Shown here: one piece after another, positions 1 to 5,976 of the stretch
How the letters are laid out: every line of letters begins with the position of its first letter
Numbering within the stretch: the stretch's first letter is position 1
Origin: Myxococcales bacterium
GTDB taxonomy: Bacteria > Myxococcota > Myxococcia > Myxococcales > Myxococcaceae
Direction: 5' to 3'
Length of the DNA: 7,136 bases
NCBI GenBank assembly: GCA_009885595.1
Contig: VFKJ01001219.1
Span: 1 to 7,136, forward strand
Notes under the pieces: model-generated
Databases searched by the model: none
What the model saw: only the letters and a program-made list of their open reading frames with translations
Told to the model about the DNA's origin: nothing
Position numbers and translations under genes: made by a program

Positions 1-1
1 C

Positions 2-1816
2 TTCGAGCGGCCGACCGAGCGCTCCGCCACCGATTGGGGCGCGGCCGCTGCGCCGGAAGCGCCGCCAACCGTCAGCCTCGACAGCGATTGGGGCCGGCTG
101 ACGGGCGCCGCCACCCCGGTGCCGTATTTGCCGCCCAGCCCGGCCGGCGTCGCTGCGCCGGCACCGTTCGCCTCGTCATCGTCGAACGTGGTGCTGGGCG
201 AGGCTGCGCCTGCGCTGGCTCCGCCAGCGCGCGTCCCCCCGAGGACGATGCAGTTCACCGCTCCCGGGCCGGCGCCCAGGACCACTTTGCAGCTGTTCGG
301 CCCACCCCCGGTTCCCCCTCCGGAGCCCGGCCGGGCGCCGAAGACGACGGCGATGCTGTTTGCGCCGTCTCCCGACGCACTGTTGCCGCTGCAGCCCGAT
401 CCGGTCGCGCCCTCGGGCCTGCCCGAGCCGGGCACCCGCAGCGCGAAGAAGACGATGCAGTTCGTTCGCCCCGCGGAGCTGATGAGGCCGCAGCCGCTCG
501 AGGCCCCCAGCGAGGCTGCGCCCTCGGGGCCGGTGGAACCGGGCGGCCGAGTCTCGAAGACCCTGCAGTTCGCCCCTTCTGGGGCGGCTTCGGTGCAGAC
601 CGAGACCTTCGACTTCAGCCCCGTGCCGCTCGAGCCGGTGCCCCCGGCGGCCCCGGGCCTGGCAGCGCCGCGGTCGGTCAGGGCCACCCAGCAGTTCGGC
701 GGTGCACCCGCCACCCCTCCGCCGGCGATCGAATCGGAGACGTTCGACTTCTCCGTGCAGCCGGTGCCGTGGGCGCCCACCCCCGCGCCCGCGAAGCCCG
801 TGGCCCGAAGCGCGAAGACGATGCAGTTCGTCCCTGCTGAGCCGCTGGTCGCGCCGCGCAGCCCGCCGCTGCAGCCCGAGGCGTTCGACTTCGGGCTCGA
901 GCCGTTGCCGCTGCCCGCCGCGACGCCCACGGGGCTGCCAGAAGACAGCCGCTTCTCGGCGAGCGAGATGCCGCTCTTCGGTCCACCGCAGCGCTTCGAT
1001 GCGCCTGAGCCGATTGCCGCGCGGACGATCGAGCTGGGTGGTGACCCCGGGCCCGAGGCGCCGCCCTCATCGACCCCGCCGCTGTTCGGCTCCGGCGCGC
1101 TGGCTGGTCACGTGCCGACGCCTTCTCCGTCGACGCCGCCGCTCTTCGCCCCTCTTCCGATGGCGGCGCCGGCCCCCCGCAGCAGCCAAGGCGAGAGCGC
1201 CCCCGCGTGGACCTGGTCGAACGCGGCCCACCCGCCGGCGACCGCCGCCCCCACCGAAGCCGAGCCGGAGCCCCTGCCCACCCCGCGCCCCTCGCCGCTG
1301 ATGCCGCGCGCCACGTCCGCGTGGGATCAACGCAGCAACCCCGGCATCAAGCTCGAGACGGTGATGGGCCCCGACCGCGCCCTCGAGCTCCTCTCCTCTG
1401 ACTCGAAGATCACCCGCTCGCCCGAGGCGCGCAAAGAGGAGATCCAGGCCATCCTCCGGGGGGCGCGCGACCTGCTCGACCTCGACGATCACAGCGGCGC
1501 GATGGAGCTGATCGTCAAGGCGCAGGAGATCGCCCCCGACGACCCAGACGTGCTCGCCATGCGCGAGCGCAGCGAGAAGACGCTGCTCAACATGTTCGAG
1601 TCGAAGCTGGGGAAGATGGAGACCGTCCCCCGGGTGCTGCTCAAGGACGACGAGATCATCTGGCTCAACCTCGATCACCGCGCGGGCTTCGTGCTGGCGC
1701 AGATCGACGGCACCGTGACCTTCGACGATCTCTTCTCGGTCTCGGGCATGTCGCGCATCGACACCGCCCGCATTCTCGCGCAGCTGGTGGAAGAGGGCGT
1801 GATCAGCCGCGGATGA
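2..1816 (+). CDS. Pro/Ala-rich repeat-motif protein with helical and winged-helix-like C-terminus (5' partial)
   Basis: The frame is open from the first bases of the window, so the true start lies upstream; the GTG at 119 is only an internal codon. The visible part is 604 residues. Residues 1 to about 445 are low-complexity Pro/Ala/Glu-rich and probably disordered. They carry two [TS]DWG motifs near the start, seven [KR]T..QF-like motifs (RTMQF, KTLQF, KTMQF and variants), three E[TA]FDF motifs and several PLFG motifs. From about residue 475 to 537 there is a Glu/Lys/Leu-rich helical stretch that looks like one or two TPR-type helices. Residues 562-604 (GFVLAQIDGTVTFDDL onward) resemble the small winged-helix-like tail found at the end of many myxobacterial regulatory and motility proteins. 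Function is unknown. Such architecture is often preceded by a zinc-ribbon or FHA-type N-terminus, but that part is not visible. The 3' end overlaps the convergent dehydratase gene by 14 bases. Confidence 0.85.
   Translation, partial: FERPTERSATDWGAAAAPEAPPTVSLDSDWGRLTGAATPVPYLPPSPAGVAAPAPFASSSSNVVLGEAAPALAPPARVPPRTMQFTAPGPAPRTTLQLFGPPPVPPPEPGRAPKTTAMLFAPSPDALLPLQPDPVAPSGLPEPGTRSAKKTMQFVRPAELMRPQPLEAPSEAAPSGPVEPGGRVSKTLQFAPSGAASVQTETFDFSPVPLEPVPPAAPGLAAPRSVRATQQFGGAPATPPPAIESETFDFSVQPVPWAPTPAPAKPVARSAKTMQFVPAEPLVAPRSPPLQPEAFDFGLEPLPLPAATPTGLPEDSRFSASEMPLFGPPQRFDAPEPIAARTIELGGDPGPEAPPSSTPPLFGSGALAGHVPTPSPSTPPLFAPLPMAAPAPRSSQGESAPAWTWSNAAHPPATAAPTEAEPEPLPTPRPSPLMPRATSAWDQRSNPGIKLETVMGPDRALELLSSDSKITRSPEARKEEIQAILRGARDLLDLDDHSGAMELIVKAQEIAPDDPDVLAMRERSEKTLLNMFESKLGKMETVPRVLLKDDEIIWLNLDHRAGFVLAQIDGTVTFDDLFSVSGMSRIDTARILAQLVEEGVISRG
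242..829 (+). repeat. Array of seven [KR]T-x-x-F short motifs interleaved with FDF motifs, inside the CDS
   Basis: The copies are at 242-256 (RTMQF), 278-298 (RTTLQLF), 341-361 (KTTAMLF), 446-463 (KKTMQF), 557-571 (KTLQF), 680-697 (RATQQF) and 815-829 (KTMQF). FDF motifs are at 602-616, 737-751 and 878-892. In the second half the two kinds alternate: KTLQF, ETFDF, RATQQF, ETFDF, KTMQF, EAFDF. Spacing is irregular, about 36-134 bases start to start, so this is not a simple tandem DNA repeat. The motifs stand out against a featureless Pro/Ala background, which suggests they are selected as short linear binding or modification motifs. Confidence 0.7.
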
Positions 1817-2285
1817 TCGCGGTCCACTTTGCGCGCACCACCAGCGCCCCGTGCTGGTTCTTCGACTCGGTCGTCACCTCGAGGAAGTCGAGGCTGCGCT
1901 TGGTGGTGATGTCGGTGATCTTCCCCGTGGTGGTGAGCCGATCTCCCGCGCGCACCACCTCGAAGAACTCGAAGCTCTGCTCGCCGTGGACCAGGCGCAG
2001 CAGGTTCAAGCAGAGCTCTGGGTCCGCGCAGGCTCGGCCGAACGGCGCGATGGCGAAGGTGACCGCGAAGCTGGGCAGGGCGATCACCGCCCCGTAGCTG
2101 GAAGCCTTCGCAGCCGCCTCGTCGTAGAGCGACGGGTGCAGCCCCTCGGGCGCGCCCCTGGCGGAGTAGCCGGTGGAAGGAACGCCGCCGCCCACCGCGT
2201 AGGCGAACTCGCGCATCTTCTCGAGGCCCGCCTCGTAGACGAACGGCCCGTACTCGCGGCCGATGAAGCGTCGATCGAGCGCCAT
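1803..2285 (-). CDS. MaoC-type N-terminal (HadA-like, FAS1-like) dehydratase subunit
   Basis: This 160-residue single hot-dog protein has the pattern of the MaoC N-terminal / HadA family. It begins with a short FIGREYGPF segment, followed by a long helix (EAGLEKMREFAYAVGG). YDEAAAKASSYGAVIALPSF occupies about residues 54-73, and the hallmark LVHGEQSFEFFEVVRAGD about residues 98-115. The C-terminal strands end in AIIRG. The usual catalytic GD-x-N-P segment after the first helix is replaced by VGGGVPSTGYSARGAPEGLH, so no catalytic Asp is visible. In mycobacterial HadAB the A subunit is likewise non-catalytic and shapes the acyl pocket, so partnership with the gene just upstream is likely. Its ATG overlaps that gene's stop by one base (TGATG), and a strong ribosome-binding site precedes it. 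It is the last gene of the operon. Confidence 0.85.
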   Translation of the reverse strand: MALDRRFIGREYGPFVYEAGLEKMREFAYAVGGGVPSTGYSARGAPEGLHPSLYDEAAAKASSYGAVIALPSFAVTFAIAPFGRACADPELCLNLLRLVHGEQSFEFFEVVRAGDRLTTTGKITDITTKRSLDFLEVTTESKNQHGALVVRAKWTAIIRG

Positions 2286-2674
2286 CAGATTCTCCCCTCG
2301 ACCGTGGCGCCCTTGAGGATGGTCTCGTCGCGCTGGTTGACCGCTTCGATCTCCGCCACCAGCTTGCCGTCCTGGGCCGAGGTGACGGTGCCCTTGAAGC
2401 TCACCACGTCACCGGGCGCCACGGGCCGGCTGAAGCGCACCTTGATGCCGCTCACCCGCCCGGGATCGCCGAGGTAGCCGATGAAGCAGTCCACCGCCCA
2501 GCCCAGCGTGCACAGCCCCTGCAAGATGGCGCCGCCCAGCCCCGCCTGCCGCCCCACCTCCGGGTCGAGGTGGATGGGGTTGAAGTCGCCCGACGCGGCC
2601 GCGTAGTAGATCGGCCGATACGGATCACAGGCGCGCACGAGCGTGAAGGTGTCACCGACGTTGTAGGTCTTCAT
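2285..2674 (-). CDS. MaoC-family (R)-enoyl hydratase / HadB-like dehydratase, catalytic subunit
   Basis: This 129-residue hot-dog protein carries the full hydratase-2 signature YYAAASGDFNPIHLDPE, with Asp30 and His35 as the expected catalytic pair. GGAILQGLCTLGWAVD (about residues 47-62) follows and fits the central hot-dog helix. The middle (VSGIKVRFSRPVAPGD) fits the family's conserved strand. Known members hydrate trans-2-enoyl-CoA or dehydrate (R)-3-hydroxyacyl-CoA or -ACP in the cytoplasm. Placed directly before a HadA-like partner with a one-base overlap, it is best read as the active half of a heterodimeric 3-hydroxyacyl dehydratase. Chain length and carrier (CoA or ACP) cannot be told. 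The ATG lies seven bases after the SDR stop with only a weak ribosome-binding site, which suggests coupled translation. Confidence 0.9.
   Translation of the reverse strand: MKTYNVGDTFTLVRACDPYRPIYYAAASGDFNPIHLDPEVGRQAGLGGAILQGLCTLGWAVDCFIGYLGDPGRVSGIKVRFSRPVAPGDVVSFKGTVTSAQDGKLVAEIEAVNQRDETILKGATVEGRI
2291..2299 (-). promoter_or_regulatory. Strong Shine-Dalgarno for the HadA-like gene
   Basis: Read on the minus strand, GAGGGGAGA lies about five or six bases before the ATG at 2285, inside the last codons of the HadB-like gene. It is the clearest ribosome-binding site in the window and confirms the ATG start. It may let the second subunit be made at least as strongly as the first. Confidence 0.65.
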
Positions 2675-2681
2675 GGCGTTC

Positions 2682-3812
2682 TTAGTGTTCAGGTCGATCG
2701 AGGGGATCGTCGACCTCTTGCTGGGCCGAGCTCTTGCGCGCGTTCCAGCTGTGCATGGCGAAGTCGATCAGCTTGTCGAGGTACGTCTGCAGCGGGGGGC
2801 AGCGCACGCCCGTGCCGTCCAGCAGCTCGAGCGCGGTGTGGCAGTTGTAGAGCACCAGGTGGTTCACGTAGTGAATCGCCGCGCGCTGGGGCCGCGCCAG
2901 CTTCTCCACCCCGGGAATGCGCAGGAAGAGATCGGTCGCCCGCGCCGAGATGTTGAAGCGGGGCAGCTTCTTGTTCGCCCGCTCGGCGATGAGCTCGTAC
3001 ACGCGCCGGGCGCTCATCGGGTTGGGGTCGACCAGGTGCACCGTCTTGCCCGCCGCTTCCGGCTTCTGCGCCAGCACCCAGGTGGCCTGCACCACGAAGT
3101 CGACCGGCACCACGTTGAGCGGCGCCACCCCGTTGCCGGGCAGGGGCAGGGGCAGCACCAGGGGCGAGAGCACCAGCAACATGCCGAGGTAGTAGGGCCC
3201 CTCGAAGCGATCGATCTCCCCGGTCTCCGAGTCGCCCACCACGGTGGAGGGCCTGATGATCGTGATCGGCAGCTGCGATCGGGCCCGCTGCACCAGGCGC
3301 TCGGCCTCGTACTTGGTCTCCTCGTAGGCGTTGCGGAAGCGCTGGCCCGCCTCGAGCTCGTCTTCGGCGATCACCCCGACCCGATCGCCCGAGACGTAGC
3401 AGGTGCTGAAGTGCACCAGGCGCTGCAGCCTGGGGCACTCGCGCGCCAGCTCGAGCACGGCGCGGGTGCCGTCGACGTTCACCTTGCGCGCGACGTCGCG
3501 GGGCATGCCCAGGTAGCTGATCGCCGCCAGGTGGAAGATGTGCGTCGTCTCTTCGACCAGCCGTTGGTACTCGGGCCCGGCCAGGCCCAGGTGCATGTCG
3601 ACGATGTCGCCGGAGAGCACCTCGACCCGCGCGCCCTCGAGGTCCTGCGCGTAGGCCTGCGCCTCCTTCATGAACTTCGGCTGGACCAGCAAGGTGATGT
3701 GCCCGGTGGGGTTCACCTTCGCGAGGTACTTGACCAGCCGCTTGCCGATGAAGCCGGGGTACCCGGTGACGAAGGCGTGGACGCCGACTGCGTGGGAAGA
3801 GTCGAGGCTCAC
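2682..3812 (-). CDS. Extended SDR oxidoreductase, fatty acyl-CoA reductase / thioester reductase-like
   Basis: This NAD(P)-dependent short-chain dehydrogenase of the extended type is 376 residues from the chosen GTG. The Rossmann nucleotide loop TGYPGFIG is at residues 16-23, followed by GDI near 68-70 and FHLAA at 93-97. The active-site Ser lies in HFSTCYVSG (Ser136), and the YxxxK pair is Tyr163/Lys167 (AYEETKYEAE). IIRPSTVVGDSETG (about 185-198) is the substrate-proximal motif typical of male-sterility / thioester-reductase-like SDRs. The last 90 residues are helical and Arg/Lys-rich, as in fatty acyl reductases. It may reduce an acyl thioester or act as a 3-ketoacyl or hydroxyl oxidoreductase for the hydratase pair; sequence alone does not decide. 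I chose the GTG at 3812 because it overlaps the coaE stop as GTGA and has GGTGG six bases upstream. A GTG at 3836 would add eight residues. Confidence 0.88.
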   Translation of the reverse strand: MSLDSSHAVGVHAFVTGYPGFIGKRLVKYLAKVNPTGHITLLVQPKFMKEAQAYAQDLEGARVEVLSGDIVDMHLGLAGPEYQRLVEETTHIFHLAAISYLGMPRDVARKVNVDGTRAVLELARECPRLQRLVHFSTCYVSGDRVGVIAEDELEAGQRFRNAYEETKYEAERLVQRARSQLPITIIRPSTVVGDSETGEIDRFEGPYYLGMLLVLSPLVLPLPLPGNGVAPLNVVPVDFVVQATWVLAQKPEAAGKTVHLVDPNPMSARRVYELIAERANKKLPRFNISARATDLFLRIPGVEKLARPQRAAIHYVNHLVLYNCHTALELLDGTGVRCPPLQTYLDKLIDFAMHSWNARKSSAQQEVDDPLDRPEH

Positions 3813-4414
3813 GGCGCGCCACCGTAGCGCAGCCACTGGGAGATCACCTGCTGCACCTGCGCGCGCGTGGCCAGGAGGGTGCCCCCGTTGTCGATGATCC
3901 AGGTCGCGAACGGCCGCTTCTGTTCCAGCGACATCTGGGAAGCGATGCGCTCCTTCGCCTGGGTCTCGGTGAGGCCGTTGCGCGCCCTCAAGCGGGCCAG
4001 CTGCACCTCGGGCGGGCAGGCGATCAGGATCACCCCGTCGAGCACCTCGTGGAGCTTGTTCTCGATCAGCAGCGCCGCGTCGTAGAGCGCCACCCTCGCG
4101 CCCGCGGCGGCCAGCGCCTGGGTGCGCTCCAGCGACAGCGCCTGGATGCGGGGGTGGGTGATCGCGCCCAGCGCGGCCCGCTCGGCGGGGTCCGAGAAGA
4201 TGCGCTCGCCCAGCCTTCCGCGGTCGAGCCTTCCCTCAGGCGTGAGCACTCCGGGGAACCGCGCGGCGATCTGTGCGAGCGCGGGCTGGCCGGGCTCGAC
4301 CACCTCGCGCGCCAGCTCGTCGGCGTCGATCACCGGCACCCCCGCCTCGCGGAACATCGCCGAGACCGTGGACTTCCCCGTGGCGATGCCGCCGGTGAGC
4401 CCGAAGAGCTTCAT
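3809..4414 (-). CDS. coaE: Dephospho-CoA kinase
   Basis: CoaE phosphorylates the 3'-OH of dephospho-CoA with ATP, the final step of coenzyme A synthesis in the cytoplasm. The 201-residue product has the family's normal length. The Walker A loop GGIATGKST is at residues 8-16, the DAD motif at 30-32, and THPRI at 86-90. DAALLIE is at 112-118, RLRARNGL near 141-148, RIASQM at 156-161 and DNGG at 175-178. The ATG at 4414 is chosen because the conserved MKLFGLTGG begins there; the same frame is open for another 56 codons upstream, but that Arg/Ser-rich stretch is antisense to nothing conserved and overlaps the preceding gene. The start lies one base after the stop of the exported-protein gene, and the stop overlaps the SDR start by four bases, so it is the second gene of a five-gene operon. 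All key residues are present. Confidence 0.97.
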   Translation of the reverse strand: MKLFGLTGGIATGKSTVSAMFREAGVPVIDADELAREVVEPGQPALAQIAARFPGVLTPEGRLDRGRLGERIFSDPAERAALGAITHPRIQALSLERTQALAAAGARVALYDAALLIENKLHEVLDGVILIACPPEVQLARLRARNGLTETQAKERIASQMSLEQKRPFATWIIDNGGTLLATRAQVQQVISQWLRYGGAP

Positions 4415-4415
4415 C

Positions 4416-4874
4416 TCACGGCGCCGGGGGCAGGAACGCGAACGAGAGGACCGTCTTGTCGTCGTCCTTGAAGAAGATCGCCAGCCCGAGCTTCGGGTAG
4501 AGAAAATAGGGGTGCTTCTGCGCGGTCTCCTTGCGCCAGTAGCAGGGCTCGGCGCCCGCGGTGGACTCGCACGAGCCTCCATAGCTCTTCTCGATCGCGG
4601 CGAGGTCGATCACCGGCGCGGGGTACACGTCGATGCGCTGCACTTCTTTGGTGACCGGGTCGCTCTTGAACTGCGCCTGCACGGTGCCCTTGATCGCCCT
4701 TTGTCCCGAGTAGACCAGCACCGACTGACCGCGGGCGCTCAGCTTGCGGGTGGGCTCTCCGAACCTGCCCACCACGTCGAGCTCGCTCGAGCCGCCGCCC
4801 GGAGTGATCCCCTGCCAGGGCTTGGCGAAGGCCAGCAGTGGGGCGAGGGCGAACAGCAAGGGCAGGCGCGACAT
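4416..4874 (-). CDS. Small exported protein of unknown function, weakly BamE/SmpA-like
   Basis: I do not recognise this family with certainty. The 152-residue product starts with a short signal peptide (MSRLPLLFALAPLLAFA, cleavage likely after AFA at residue 17) and has no lipobox Cys, so it should be periplasmic. GITPGGGSSELDVVGRFGEP (about 22-41), followed by VLVYSG and VQAQFK..PVTKEVQRIDVYP, recalls the BamE/SmpA pattern in which a helix and 'lG.P' lead into a three-strand sheet; this is a weak visual match. Two cysteines (102 and 111, in CESTAGAEPC) could form a disulfide in the periplasm. The C-terminal part, YPKLGLAIFFKDDDKTVLSF, looks like two beta strands. It is the first gene of the operon and ends one base before coaE. 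Its ATG is 29 bases from the divergent cytochrome ATG. Confidence 0.8.
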   Translation of the reverse strand: MSRLPLLFALAPLLAFAKPWQGITPGGGSSELDVVGRFGEPTRKLSARGQSVLVYSGQRAIKGTVQAQFKSDPVTKEVQRIDVYPAPVIDLAAIEKSYGGSCESTAGAEPCYWRKETAQKHPYFLYPKLGLAIFFKDDDKTVLSFAFLPPAP

Positions 4875-4903
4875 GGGAGGGGTCCGATGCTACGCAACTG
4901 CCG
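4875..4903. promoter_or_regulatory. 29-base divergent intergenic gap between two operons
   Basis: Both transcription units begin here: minus strand from the ATG at 4874, plus strand from the ATG at 4904. The gap is too short for two complete promoters and leaders, so promoter elements must extend into the opposing coding sequences. No convincing -35/-10 pair is visible on either strand. The plus strand has an SD-like GGGAGGGG at 4875-4882, which is 21 bases from the cytochrome ATG and so too far to serve it normally. Confidence 0.4.
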
Positions 4904-5374
4904 ATGCGTTCGCTGCTTTCTCGAGTCTTCGCGCTGTCGCTCGCGTGCACGAGCCTCGCCGCCCTGGCCCATGATTTCCTGGGGTCGGAGAGCTGCCAGG
5001 CGTGCCACCCCGACGCCTACGCCGCCTGGCAGACCACGGCCCACGCGCGCAGCCGCGACGTGCTCTCGCCGCAGCAGCAGAGGGACATGCGCTGCCTGTC
5101 GTGCCACTCGCCCAACCAGGTCGATCAGAAGAGCGCCCACGTCGCCTGCGAGAGCTGCCACGGCGGCGGCCAGTACTATTCGGCCAACTACGTGATGAAG
5201 GACCCTGAATTAGCGAGACTGGTCGGCCTGGTGGACCCGGCCGAGAAGTCCTGCCGCGGTTGCCACGACGGGGCGAGCCCCTCGCTCAAGCCGTTCGAGT
5301 TCGCCACCAAGCTCAAGGCAATCGATCACTGGACGGTGGAGCGCGAGAAGCGCAAGGCCGCGCGGTCCAAATGA
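4904..5374 (+). CDS. Periplasmic tetraheme c-type cytochrome (cytochrome c554-like)
   Basis: The product is 156 residues with a signal peptide (MRSLLSRVFALSLACTSLAALA, cleavage likely before HD at about residue 22), so the hemes are attached in the periplasm. Four CxxCH heme-binding motifs are visible: CQACH 31-35, CLSCH 64-68, CESCH 82-86 and CRGCH 117-121. The opening SESCQACHPDAYAAWQTTAH matches the first-heme pattern of cytochrome c554 / multiheme 'doubled CxxCH' families. Extra histidines at 47, 79 and 142 could be distal axial ligands. The likely role is electron transfer; the partner is unknown and no reductase or quinol oxidase gene is adjacent. The start at 4904 is chosen because it is immediately followed by the signal peptide; an upstream in-frame ATG at 4838 would lie inside the divergent gene. 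The TGA overlaps the engB ATG by four bases. A TTA and an AGA codon (5210 and 5216) are unusual for this base composition. Confidence 0.9.
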   Translation: MRSLLSRVFALSLACTSLAALAHDFLGSESCQACHPDAYAAWQTTAHARSRDVLSPQQQRDMRCLSCHSPNQVDQKSAHVACESCHGGGQYYSANYVMKDPELARLVGLVDPAEKSCRGCHDGASPSLKPFEFATKLKAIDHWTVEREKRKAARSK

Positions 5375-5976
5375 TCAAAGTCATCTCTGCCGAGTTCGTC
5401 ACCACCGCCACCCAGCTGGAAGCCTACCCGCGCCACGACATCCCCGAGGTGGCCTTCGTCGGCCGCTCGAACGTGGGCAAGTCGTCGATGATCAACACCC
5501 TGGCCCACCGCCGCAAGCTGGTGCGGGTCTCGAACACGCCCGGCCGCACCAAGACGCTCAACTTCTTCGACGTGGTGCTCGAACACCGCGCGAAGAAGCG
5601 CACCATTCGGCTGTGCGATCTGCCCGGCTACGGCTTCGCCAAGGTGCCCAAGTCCGAGCGGTTGGTGTGGGATCGCATGATCGACACCTACCTGGCCAAC
5701 CGCCACACCCTCAAGGTGGTGGTGACGATCATCGACGGCGAGATCGGCCCCACCCCCGACGACCTCGAGATGCTCGACTTCCTGCAGGACAAGCCGCCGC
5801 GCATCCTGGTGGTGGCCACCAAGCTCGATCGCATCAGCAAGTCCGCGCGCAAGCCGAAGCTGCTCGAGATTCAGAAGAAGCTCGAGCTGCCGGCCAACGC
5901 GTTGCTCGGTTTCTCAGCAAATGAGGACATCGGTCATGAGGACGTCTGGCGCACCTTGCTGGGGATCATCGGTTGA
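5371..5976 (+). CDS. engB: Ribosome biogenesis GTP-binding protein EngB/YsxC
   Basis: EngB is a TrmE-Era-EngA-YihA family GTPase needed for late assembly of the large ribosomal subunit. The 201-residue product has all the G motifs: G1 GRSNVGKS at 31-38, G2 Thr60 in TPGRTKT, G3 DLPGYG at 83-88, G4 TKLD at 150-153 and G5 FSA at 181-183. The GYGFAKVPK segment after G3 is the EngB hallmark. The ATG at 5371 is chosen because MIKVISAEFV matches the normal family N-terminus and it overlaps the cytochrome stop (ATGA). No good ribosome-binding site precedes it, so translation is probably coupled to the cytochrome. An open extension of 37 codons upstream is in the cytochrome's shadow frame and is rejected. 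Confidence 0.97.
   Translation: MIKVISAEFVTTATQLEAYPRHDIPEVAFVGRSNVGKSSMINTLAHRRKLVRVSNTPGRTKTLNFFDVVLEHRAKKRTIRLCDLPGYGFAKVPKSERLVWDRMIDTYLANRHTLKVVVTIIDGEIGPTPDDLEMLDFLQDKPPRILVVATKLDRISKSARKPKLLEIQKKLELPANALLGFSANEDIGHEDVWRTLLGIIG

Noticed and set aside
34..840. Arg/Gly/Ala-rich plus-strand frame overlapping the repeat-motif gene
   Set aside because: It is a shadow frame of the KTMQF protein; its composition is that of frame-shifted high-G+C coding sequence.
1067..1678. Minus-strand frame of about 200 codons
   Set aside because: Antisense to the repeat-motif protein, with a long poly-Arg stretch and no conserved motif.
1807..1822. Inverted repeat CCGCG/CGCGG as a bidirectional terminator
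   Set aside because: The stem is only five base pairs with no U-rich tract on either side, and short GC palindromes are frequent at this base composition.
2673..3827. Plus-strand open frame of 384 codons exactly antisense to the SDR gene
   Set aside because: Its product is rich in His, Arg, Val and Gln with no recognisable motif, while the minus strand has complete SDR motifs. Long antisense frames are expected in high-G+C DNA.
4415..4582. 56-codon N-terminal extension of coaE
   Set aside because: Arg/Ser-rich and lying in the upstream gene; the conserved CoaE N-terminus begins at the ATG at 4414.
4937..4951. Lipobox at Cys15 of the cytochrome signal peptide
   Set aside because: The residues before the Cys (Ser-Leu-Ala) do not fit the lipobox, and a signal peptidase I site (AALA before HD) follows seven residues later.
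4887..5195. Plus-strand frame from the ATG at 4887, preceded by a good SD-like sequence
   Set aside because: It is out of frame with the cytochrome and gives a Cys/Arg/Thr/Pro-rich shadow product. Kept only as a note on the unclear start region.
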